From Anomaloglossus baeobatrachus (lineage: Eukaryota; Chordata; Amphibia; Anura; Aromobatidae): 64,000 bases of DNA. The stretch covers positions 129,619,089 to 129,683,088 of the forward strand of contig NC_134364.1 in the NCBI RefSeq assembly GCF_048569485.1. The letters run 5' to 3'. The translations under genes and the position numbers were made by a program. Positions 23,541 through 33,140 of the stretch are shown piece by piece. The notes under the pieces are model-generated. The model saw only the letters and a program-made list of their open reading frames with translations. It was not told the DNA's origin and ran no database searches. Position 1 is the stretch's first letter, and each line of letters starts with the position of its first letter.

Positions 23541-24013
23541 AGTCCTTTTCTTTCCCACACTACCCAGCCTAGTACCACATCACAGTCCTTGGAAGACATT
23601 CTCCTCAAGCAGTTCCACGTCTTTTCCCTCTTTTGCCAATATGGCTGGACCGAGCTATTAGCTACTCAAGACACCTCAGGGACACCTGCTTAAGACCCTC
23701 ACGTCGCTCCTTGTCCCGCTCTGTCTTGCATTGGGACTTGTCATTCTCTGTCACTCGTTCCTTCTTTTCCTCGGTCACACTATCCTGTGTAATGGTCTCC
23801 CTCTTTTCTTGTCACCCACATCATGCGGCTCTGCTGCTCCTCAGACCTGACGTCTGTCTCTCTCACAGTCTGGGCCCTAACTGACGTTTCCACAGCAACC
23901 GTTTCTCTACCTCAGCAGTAGCTCTTTCCCTATTGGCTAATCCTAGAATCCCAACTGTCACTTGTCTGTCACCGGGCAGATTTAACTTTTCACCTGCATA
24001 TCTATAACACTAA

Positions 24014-24594
24014 GGCGGGTTTTGCACACTACGATATCGCAGGTGCGATGTCGGTGGGTTTAAATCGAAAGGGACGCACATCCGGCGTCACTGTCGACAT
24101 CGTAGTGTGTAAAGCCTTTTACATACGATTAACGAGCGCAAAAGTGTCGTTATCGTATGATCAGTGTAGGGTCCGACATTTCCATTATGCCGCTGCTGCG
24201 ACGGTACGCTGTTGTTCCTAGTTCCAGCAGCAGCGCACATCGCTGTGTGTGAAGCCGCTGGAGCGAGGAACATCTCCTACCTGCGTCCCGGCCGGCTATG
24301 CGGAAGGAAGGAGGTGGGCGGGATGTTTACGTCCCGCTCATCTCCGCCCCTCCGCTTCTATTGGCTGCCTGCCGTGTGACGTCGCTATGACGCTGCACGA
24401 CCCGCCCCGTTAGTAAGGAGGCGGTTCGCCAGCCAGAGCGACGTCACAGAGCAGGTATGTGCGTGTGAAGCTGCCGTAGCGATAATGTTCGCTACGGCAG
24501 CAATCACAAGATATGGCACCTGCGACGGGGCGGGGACTATCGCTGCAGCGTCGGTAACACATTGTTACTGATGTCGCAGCGTGCAAAGCCCACC
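24014..24594 (+). mobile_element. Harbinger-like MITE family A, copy 3
   Basis: Termini GGCGGGTTTTGCACAC and its near complement, TSD TAA at 24011-24013 and 24595-24597. The internal blocks match copies 1 and 2 in the same order. Confidence 0.92.
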
Positions 24595-25243
24595 TAAGCC
24601 ATGTGCCCACGGGAGCTTGCTCCTGCAGATTTATGCTGCTGTTCCTGTGGTGGATATGAAAATTTGGGGGGGGGACTCAATGTCTTTTGCAGCATTTTTT
24701 TTTCTTAATAAAAAAAAACCAAACAGCTGGCCAAGCTAGCTATCTCTATATCTATTGAGATATTCTATCTGTTCTTTCTTTTTGTCTATTTTATACTCTT
24801 TCTTATTTTCTTTCTTTATATCTCTATTTTATCTGTTTGTTCTATCCCTCTATCTATCTATCTATTTATCATTTTTCAGGCTTTGCCCATCTTTTACACA
24901 TTAAAAAACCATACATTTCAGTATCATGTATTTTTTACTGATACTAGTCACATGTATGCAAACACGGACGTCACACATATGACACATGGATGACAATACT
25001 GGTGCGTGCAGCTTGGACATGTTTAAACATGGACGTCTGAAAGGGGCCTTAATTTGGGTCTTGTATTGCCCCACACAAACCCGGTTAGTAACGTATTTAG
25101 AGACCAAAAAAGGATTTAGGGACTATTACCGCCCTGTGTTGGAGAAAATATCTGAGTTTAGGAAGCAATATCATCTTTATTAGATTAATACGTCCCGCGC
25201 AACTGATAAGGGAAGCGTGCTCCATAATAGAAATTTTTGCTAA

Positions 25244-25849
25244 AGGTACCGTCACGCTAAGCGACGCTCCAGCGATCCCACCAGCAACCTGACCTGGCAG
25301 GGATTGCTGGAGCGTCGCTACACGGGTTGCTGGTGAGCTTTTAAACAGGCAGATCTCACCAGTGACCAGCCCCCATCCAGCAGCGACGCGTGGAAGCGAT
25401 GCTGCGCTTGGTAACTAAGGTAAATATGGGGTAACCAACTCGATATTTACCTTGGTTACCAGCGCACACCGCTTAACGCTGGCTCCCTGCACTCCTAGCC
25501 ACAGTACACATCGGGTTAATTACCCGATGTGTGGTCTGGCTATGTGTGCAGGGAGCTGGCACTGACAGCGTGAGAGCGGCGGATGCTGGTAACGAAGGTA
25601 AATAGCGGCGCTATGCAGTTTTTTGCTGCTGGCAAAAAACGTTCCTCTTTGTGTCCTGTGCGGCCGCCGGAGTGACTATTGTTGCCGCAACCGGCAAAAA
25701 CCGGATCAAACGCGAGTACATGCGGCACAATCCGGCGCTAATAAAAATCTGAGGAAAAACCGCACCTGGCGGGAAAAAAAACAGATGCATTTTTTCTGCA
25801 AAGCGCCAGATTGTGCCGCACAGCAAAAACCTGATGTGTGAAAGCAGCC
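25244..25849. mobile_element. Composite of two MITE fragments inside the LINE
   Basis: The left part (to about 25605) begins AGGTACCGTCACGCTAAGCG and contains an inverted pair of CAGCGATCC/GGATTGCTGG-type blocks. The right part ends GATGTGTGAAAGCAGCC and resembles the right end of the intron 11 transposon at about 35590-35911. The flanking trinucleotides do not match (TAA and TTA), so this is probably a fusion of two elements. It splits the LINE frame. Confidence 0.65.
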
Positions 25850-26126
25850 TTAGTCAGCTCTAAGAGAGGGTAAATATTCGACAGGAGTTCCTGTCTGTAT
25901 CCTTTTGTATGATGATTTCCAGATATTTAAAACTAGAGACTAAACACAAAGAGGATAGAGCTTCCAAATGGGGTGGGACCATGGGAAAGGGACATCAAAT
26001 TGGATTTATCCCAATTTATGCCTAGTCTAAAGTATTTAGTAAAGTCATCCCGGCTTTCTCATTACCTCAGCTGTGTCCTCCTTCCTGTAAGTTGGTGTTT
26101 CGGTCATCCTATGCGTACTACATGGC

Positions 26127-26390
26127 ATATCGTGGTACCAGAGAGCTGTATACGCAACTGCTGTATACACCACTGTCCTGCTGGGCCGTTCCTTTACCCG
26201 TATGTGTTCCCGGGCCAGAGTCACAGAACACAACTATGGCCTCCGCCATCACCACACAGAACATGTGTGACTTTTCTCTGCAGGAGTCGGAAGGAAAGTC
26301 CTGTGCAGACCCCAGAATATGGGGCCTGAGATAAGACTGTGCCGAATACCACCGCTCACACCTCCTCTAACCGGTAAATGCATAATCTAG
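26127..26390 (+). repeat. Dispersed repeat, copy 2 (unclassified)
   Basis: A diverged copy of 1-215 in the same orientation. It shares GTGGTACCAGAG, CCCGTATGTGT, CGGGCCAGAGT, CTCTGCAGGAGTCGG and TGAGATAAGACTGTGCCGAA. It is about 50 bp longer through small insertions. Confidence 0.7.
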
Positions 26391-26690
26391 GGCATAGGGG
26401 CAGTATTATATCAGTTATAATACTGCCCCTATGTACAAGAATATAACTGATATAATACTGCCCCTATGTACAAGAATATATCAGTTATATTCTTGTACAT
26501 AAGGGCCAGTATTATAGTAGTTGTATTCTTGTACATAGGGGCAGTATTATAGTAGTTGTATTCCTTTACATAGGGGCAGTAGTATAGTAGTTGGCAGTAT
26601 AGTAGTTATATTCTTCTATACACAGGCATCAGTAATATAGTAGTTATCTTCTTGTACATAGGGGGCAGTATTGTAGTAATTTTGGAGTTT
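26390..26690. repeat. About 41-bp minisatellite with internal inversion
   Basis: Units contain TTCTTGTACATAGGGGCAGT and ATTATAGTAGTTAT. The first units are in the opposite orientation to the rest (CCCCTATGTACAAGAATATA before, TATTCTTGTACATAAGGG after), so the array is palindromic around about 26480. Units to the right are degenerate. Confidence 0.88.
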
Positions 26691-28238
26691 ATTTTATGAG
26701 CAATGTATTACATTTTGGCCACTGGACCAGAAGTCGTTCTTACTTGTAATTTTATTGTAAAAAGTATTTGCAAATTGGAGCCGTGATGTAAACGCATTAA
26801 GATGCTGCTAGGAGGATGTGAAAACTGCTCAAATGTCAGAGCTAAACATATATATTTTTCATTACGTGGCCAGGAGAGAAATCACAGAATCCAAAAGTCT
26901 GACTGAAAATGCAATCTGTAGGCTTTTTTCTATTAGGCCATGTTCACACAGAGTGTTTTTGCTGCGTTTTTTAGCATGGTTTTTGCCTTTGTTTTATGCA
27001 AACCCATGCTAATAAAACAAATAAAATAATAAAGACATTTCATAGATACATACACCTGCTGGGTTTTCCTGACTATTTTGTCAGCCTCCGTGGTTTTTGC
27101 TGAATTATTAAAAGAATAAACATGTCAATTCTTTCAGCGGTTTTGTGTTGCTTTTTCACTCTACTGATGGACAGACTCGCAGATACCCTAGATCGGCGGG
27201 TCTAACCGGGTTAATAAAATACCTGGTTTCAGCCCGAAATTGATCAAGGGTATCTGGCCGGACGCTGGTCCCCATGTAATATGGGGACCAGAATCCGGCA
27301 CTTAAAGATGGTGGTGGAAAGGATAGGGGGATTGGAGGAGAGGCGCATTACTTATCGAGGCTCCGACGTGACTGTAATCCTGGCACCTCCTTCTACTTCT
27401 GGGGCTGCTCATCAGCCTCATGCATATTCACTGCTTTCCCGACCCGCCTGCATCTGCTGGATGGTTATTTCTCCAATGTAGGAAGGAGTATGCGTTTCTT
27501 TATTCATTTTTCTTGTCATAATCCTTCATTCTTCCATAATTTCTTTCACAATTTTCCCAACTTCAGACTTGATATCTGAGGATTTCATGATGAAAGATAT
27601 ATGAAAATGGTAAAGAAGCTGGTAGGGGAAGTGTTCCCAAATCGTAATGCACATTCCCTCCAATCCGCAGCCACCTTTATGGTAAACAGAATGGCACAAT
27701 CTACATAAAGGGATTGTCCAAGGAGATCTGTGGTGTGATCAGAACATGTCCCTGTACGGTCAGACACGGCCATTACACAGTACATAGCAGGGGCATGTAT
27801 AGATGATTATCTCACCACAAGAACGTTTTATATAAAACCTATAATTGTAGAAATTATCATTCCATGATGTATTGATTAAAATCAACTTGAAAGAGATGTT
27901 CTCACAAAGTTAATCATTATTGTTACTTGTGCCACACCTCGCCCTGTGCTTTATAACACATTCCTGTCATATGTGCATAGCTCATAAACGTCAGTGTGGG
28001 GAGATCAGCGACACCCCTGTGTGATGCTCATTGTATAGTAGAAGCATGATCTGGATGGAGATTAGGGTGCGATATGAAGAGAGGCCTCTGATGATCCTTA
28101 CTGAGGGTGTGTAAAACAATAAAACACAAACAATGCTCTCAGCATTTCTAATAGTTTGTCCGTATTAGTTCTATATATAAAAAAAATATAGAATTGAAAT
28201 TGCATATGTGTGCATACCCTGAATTGTAGGACATTCTA
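26691..28238. other. Gap with MITE-like fragments but no gene
   Basis: A MITE-like terminus TAGGCCATGTTCACACAGAG occurs at about 26935, with loosely related material to about 27180. About 27185-27500 carries a 'gggaccag' inverted pair and resembles interior modules of other frog MITEs. I recognise no coding sequence. Confidence 0.4.
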
Positions 28239-29734
28239 CACTGTGTGCAGAATTATTAGGCAACAACTATTTTCTCAATCAACCCAAAAGACTCATAATA
28301 TCAAAGCTTAATATTTAAGTTGGAGTGGGTTTTTTTTCAGATTTGTCTGTCTTAGGAGGAGATCTGTTTGTGCAGGTAACTATTACTGTGTAGAATTATT
28401 AGGCAACTGAATAAAAACCAAATATATTCCATTTATTTTCACCAGGTAAACCAATATAACTGCACAAAATTTAGAAATAAACATGTCTCACATGCAAAAA
28501 CAAAACCCCCAAAAAATGATTGACCAATATCGCCCCCTTTCTTTCTGATGACACTCAGCAGCCGACCATCCATAGATTCTGTCATTGCTTAATCTGTTTA
28601 CAATCAACATTGCGTGCAGCAGCCACCACAGCCTCCAGACACTGCTCCCAGAGGTGGACTGTTTTCCCTCCCTGTAGATCTTACATTTTATGATGGACCA
28701 CAGGTTCTCTATGGAGTTCAGATCAGGTGAACAAGGGGCCATGTCATTATTTTTTCATCTGTTAGACCTTTACTGGCCAGCCATGCTGTGGAGTAGTTGG
28801 ATGCATGTGATGGAGCATTGTCCTGCATGAAAATCATGTTTTTCTTGACCGATACCAACTTCTTCCTGTACCACTGCTTGAAGAAGTTGTCTTCCAGAAA
28901 CTGACAGTAGGTCTGGGAGTTGAGCTTCACTCCATCCTCAACTCGAAAAGGTCCCACAAGTTGATCTTTGATGATCCCAGCCCATACCAGTGCCCACCTC
29001 CACCTTGCTGGCGTCTGAGTCGGAGTGGAGCTCTCTGCCCTTTACTGATACAGCCTCTGGCCCATCCATCTGCCCATCAAGAGTCACTCTCATTTCATCA
29101 GTCCATAAAACCTTTGAAAATCAGTCTTCAGATATTTCTTGGCCCAGTCTTGACATTTTATCTCATGTTTCTTGTTCAGAGGTGGTGGTTTTTCAGCCTT
29201 CCTTACCTTGGCCATGTCCCTGAGTATGGCACACCTTGTGCTTTTTCATACTCCAGTAACGTTGCAGCTCTGAAATATGGCCAAACTGGTGGCAAATGGC
29301 ATCTTGGCAGCTTCACGCTTGATTTTCCTCAATTCATGCGCAGTTATTTTGCGTCTTTTTTGCCCAGCACGCTTCTTGCGACCCTATTGGCTATTTGCCA
29401 CGAAACGCTTGATTGTTCGGTGATCGCGCTTCAAAAGTTTGGCAATTTCAAGACTGCTGCATCCCTCTGCAAGACATCTCACAATTTTGGACTTTTCAGA
29501 GCCTGTCAAATCTCTTTTCTGACCCATTTTGCCAAAGGAAAGGAAGTTGCCTAATAATTAAGCCCCCCTTATATATGGTGTTGATGTCATTACACCGCAC
29601 CCCTCCTAATTACAGAGATGCACATCACCTGATTTACTTGGTTGGCTCTCATCCTATACAGCTTGGAGTAGGACAAGAATAACAAGCATCATGTGATCAA
29701 AATACTCATTTGCCTAATAATTCTGCACACAGCG
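28239..29734 (-). mobile_element. Second Tc1/mariner element, decayed, DD37E-like
   Basis: Inverted termini CACTGTGTGCAGAATTATT (left) and AATAATTCTGCACACAGCG (right) with TA at 28237-28238 and 29735-29736. Minus-strand transposase pieces show MIFMQDNAPSHAS and, after a frameshift near 28730, CSPDLNSIENLWSIIK. Counting through the shift gives about 37 residues between Asp and Glu, suggesting a DD37E-type member. The gene is broken by shifts and stops along its length. Confidence 0.9.
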
Positions 29735-29736
29735 TA

Positions 29737-30724
29737 TAATATTGGGCATGTGTTTGAGTGAAGGTACAATAATAAGGCTGAACGTTAATTGCATGAGTGA
29801 TGGGGCTGCCACGACAGCTAGAGTCCGGCGACAGGCGATGCAGCCCGATAGTCATCCTAAGGGGCACAGGGGCCGTGATTGAGCTGGCTGAAGTGTGTGC
29901 AGATTTTGTGAGGGTTCAGGTGGTCTCCACCAGTATCTGTAGCCTTTACCACTCACCTCAGTTCTTACATTGGTAGAGTAATAGGTCAGAGTTAAGTGTC
30001 CTCTGTATTAACCACATCAGAAAGGACCCCTAATTTCAGCGAGTTCATAGAATGAGCAGAAGATGCAGAAAGGTGACACTGAGATAAGTATACTGGAGAT
30101 GGAGCACAGGGAAGAGCAACCAATCATAAGTGAAATCTACTACTGATAGGACTTGGGGAAACCTTGTAGGAACTATTCCCTGTTTACACATGTCCTTTAT
30201 GTGACTATGGGGCCTATAGGTGCACTTTGCATGGGAAGGGATGTGCTGTATAGTGAAAGAAAATGGCTAGTCACTTTTTTAGACCAACGTCCAGACTTAC
30301 CCCTGTGGATTAATAGTAAGTAAATGTCACTGTTCTTAATTGGCAGCGTAAGATAAACGCTTTGATTTCTTACTCGGAAATACATATTTTGTTTTAACGC
30401 TAAGTGTTCACATTTTTCTTCTGTTTCTGGAAGGATCAGTTGGGCACATTGTTTTGTGGGGTGTTGTGCCTCAGAGGGCCAGCAGGTGGCAGCACAAACT
30501 AGAAAAAGGTAACACATAAGACAGCAGCACCCTGCCAAGGATTTCATTATCCCGCGCCCTGCCCAGAGGGATTTACAGTACAGCTCTTAACGTTCAGTTC
30601 TCATCACTACCCTGAAAAATAAAACCACGCAGCCCCACCTTAATAAAGACTGCGGTTAAAGGAATTACTTAGATAAAAGTTCCACAATTCCAGGAGTGAT
30701 GTGAATGAAGTTCTTCCTCATGTA
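29737..30724. other. Gap without recognised features
   Basis: Mixed unique-looking sequence. Short open frames have no recognisable motifs. I see no terminal repeats. Confidence 0.4.
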
Positions 30725-30940
30725 CAGTTGTGCTAAAAAGTTTGCACACCCCGGCAGATTTGTTGCTTTCTTGGCCTTTTTTCGGAGAATATGAATGATA
30801 ACACACAATCTTTTTTCCACTCATGGTGGTTAGTGGTTGGGTGAAGCCAATTATTGTCAAACTACTGTGTTTTCTCTTTTACAATTATAATGATAACCAA
30901 AAACATCCAAATGATCCTGATCAAAAGTATACGCCCGACC
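30725..30940. mobile_element. Truncated Tc1-type MITE
   Basis: Starts CAGTTGTGCTAAAAAGTTTG after a TA dinucleotide, a terminus typical of Tc1/mariner MITEs. The interior resembles such MITEs but the right terminus is missing where the sequence meets a LINE/SINE tail. Confidence 0.7.
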
Positions 30941-30944
30941 TGCA

Positions 30945-31122
30945 CCCCACCTTCTATCTCCTCCCCAAAATCCTATAGAATGTGAGCCCGCAAGGGCAGG
31001 GTCCTCTTCCCTCTGTATTAGTCTGTCTATTGTAACTTGTATATGTATTCTGTATGTAACGCCTTCTCATGTACAGCACCATGGAATTAATGCTGCTCTA
31101 TAAATAAATAATAATAAGCAGC
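30945..31122 (+). mobile_element. L2/CR1-type LINE or SINE 3' tail
   Basis: Contains GAATGTGAGCCCGCAAGGGC, then ATGTACAGCACCATGGAATT, ending in a short AATAAATAATAATAA microsatellite-like tail. Such 3' tails are shared by L2/CR1-like LINEs and the SINEs they mobilise in frogs and fish. The body upstream is absent, as in 5'-truncated insertions. Confidence 0.72.
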
Positions 31123-31146
31123 TAACCCTCCAACTACACTTTCTAA

Positions 31147-31693
31147 TGTGGGCGTCACACGGTACGATCTATCGAGCGATCGTACCCGCCCCCGTCGTTT
31201 GTGCGTCACAGGCAAATCACTGCCAGTGTCGCACAAAGTCGTTTACCCCGTCACACGTACTTACCTGCTGAGCGACCTCGCTGTGGGCGGCGAACATCCA
31301 CTTCCTGAAGGGGGAGGGACGTTCGGCGTCACACAGCCGCCGACCAATAGAAGCGGAGATGAGCGGGACATAAACATCCCGCCCACCTCCTTCCTTCCGC
31401 ATAGCCAGCGGGTGCCGCGGGACGCAGGTAAGTTGTGTTAATTGTTCTCGGGGTGTCACACGGAGCGATGTGTGCTGCCCCGGGTACGATGAACAACCGG
31501 AGCACAGAAAAACAATTTTTTAAAAATAAGCGATGTGTACACGACTCATGATTTGTAACCGATTTGCAAACGTTCAGCGTCGCTCGGAGGTGTCACACAA
31601 ACCGACGTCACAAACGATGCCGGATGTGCGTCACAAAAACCGTGACCCCGACGACATATCGCACAATAGATCGTCTCATGTGACTCAGGCTGC
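31147..31693 (-). mobile_element. Harbinger-like MITE family A, copy 4 (diverged, reverse)
   Basis: Reverse orientation relative to copies 1-3: the CGCCTCC/GCGGGAC block comes before GATGCCGGATGTGCGTCAC. Left terminus TGTGGGCGTCACACGG follows TAA; the right end (about 31693) is degraded. It lies downstream of the TUFT1 3' UTR. Confidence 0.82.
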
Positions 31694-32094
31694 CCCAGAA
31701 GTGCTGAATATTGAAGAATGGCATATAATAAAGGTTGTGATATCTAGGGGTAACGTTTCTCTGTGTGGAAAGTGACCGGTCTAGCATGTCTGGGTGAGGA
31801 GGCTTATGAGCCATGCAATGCTACTCTGGGAAATTAAATATGCCTCTTTTACAAGGTGACCCGAATTGTCTCTGTCAGGTTTCCGTCACACTGATTGTTG
31901 TCACAGACGTCTGACTGTGTCCTCAACACCTAAGTTGAGGTTTGGAAAGGAGCGTGTGTGGGTGTGTAACACAGCAATTACCTAGGGTGTGTAGTGCAGA
32001 CGAAACTCGGAGCAGCCCGGCCTGCCGTCATTGCATCATGTAAGTACATGTCACCTGCGCAGACAGGAGACGCCACAAGCCTTAAATAACATAA

Positions 32095-32100
32095 TTTATT
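32095..32100 (-). terminator. Candidate TUFT1 polyadenylation signal
   Basis: AATAAA on the minus strand, about 1.04 kb downstream of the TUFT1 stop codon. This would give a 3' UTR of about 1.05 kb. Other AT-rich hexamers could be used instead; only transcript ends would decide. Confidence 0.45.
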
Positions 32101-33140
32101 CAACACGGCACTTATGTATCTACACCTCCAGGTATAATACAGCACGTTAGCGCAGAGACATAAATAAATACATGCGAGGAAGACACCCTACACATAGGAG
32201 TACAACCCCTACTACCATCAGCAATATTGAGAAGGCTCAGCCTCTAGCCCTTAGTGGGGGGATTACAGGCCTGTAAAGCATCAGAGGTCACTTGTGTGAT
32301 ATACCTATCTGGACAAATTCCAGAACGTTCTACCGGTCGCCTGAAGTAATAGTATATTGCTTTGACTACGTAAGTATTTTTCTGATCTTTTCATCTGCTA
32401 TGGACATGGGGTGCATTACTGGCCTCCCACCCCCAAGTGTCAGCCCTGCAGGACCAGCGTTCATCATGGTTCATTCACTGCTGATACCACGGTTATGTCC
32501 GTCCTGTGTGGATGTAGATTAGTACTGCAGGGGGAACAGGGCTCAAATACAAGGAGGATTATATAAGCTGCGGCTCAGACGCAAGCTTTGTAGGGTTATA
32601 TAACACCTAAATGAGACACTTGGCAGAGTGAATTCCCTGGGGCTTTTCCAGTCATTTCTGATGCATCCAGGATAGAAGCGGTGAATGTGTGTCCTGCCAG
32701 CGGGGACATCGGCACCCTAACATTAGCAGGTGCTGTGCCCGTGGATGTCGTGTTGGGTAAACAGCAGATCAGTGCTCCAACTTTGATTCAGATGACAAGT
32801 AAAAGGCACAATCTTCTTCTGCTGCATAGCTTGGTGTCTGACCGCGTGATAGTCTTCAGAGTCCTCTATCACTGTTTAAATTAAATCCTTGTATATTTTC
32901 CATTTTGACTGATGTCACGTTTAGTTTATAGCATCCATAAGAGAGTAATAAAGCCCCACTACCACTATTTATCCAGGTTAAAATAGGTGGTGTTAATTTC
33001 TTCTTCTACAAGGATGCACCGGAAGGTGGATTGTGTTACCGAAGAAGTCTAACAAAGGCAACTGGAAAACGGATTCCCACCTTTACTAGTCTACACGTGG
33101 CCTGGAAGGAACAGGTCTGGTTCTAGCTGAGGATCACATT

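Larger units (their letters stand above)
20865..25048. mobile_element. 4.2-kb element with GGCC termini and TTA TSD
   Basis: Inverted termini GGCCGGTTTCAGACGTCCGT and GGCCCCTTTCAGACGTCCAT (left, and complement of right) are flanked by TTA at 20862-20864 and 25049-25051. Removing it joins the LINE frame from WGNTRPKL to the GGQ/GGLGLPDF block. No transposase of its own is recognised. About half of its length is later insertions: the Tc1 element, a foldback MITE and a family A MITE. The PIF/Harbinger assignment rests on the TTA TSD and is inference. An AT-rich TATC-type low-complexity tract lies at 24735-24870. Confidence 0.82.
7836..26095 (-). mobile_element. Tx1/L1-like LINE ORF2, split into five pieces by later insertions
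   Basis: Minus-strand ORF2 pieces appear in order at about 25850-26095, 25049-25243, 20724-20864, 15259-15639 and 7836-8196. Visible features: INWDKS with a following ISG block (palm end), GRINLIKMILLPK followed by FVWGN (thumb), GGxGLPDFLLYYLAGQL reading across the second junction, FFRYLQLRTA, WEEVLESATKVSPSINNQ, and a C-terminal DFVHRIWSCPVI block. These are typical of the C-terminal half of Tx1/L1-clade ORF2. Removing each inserted element with one TSD copy brings neighbouring pieces together, for example GSALI to SAFPLVG across the 7-kb hAT. The 5' half (endonuclease, main RT motifs) is absent, consistent with 5' truncation near 26095. The frame carries stops and shifts, so it is an old, dead copy. 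Confidence 0.85.

Noticed and set aside
30197-30547. 116-codon minus-strand frame with a signal-peptide-like start
   Set aside because: The hydrophobic start is suggestive, but there are no conserved motifs and no splice context.
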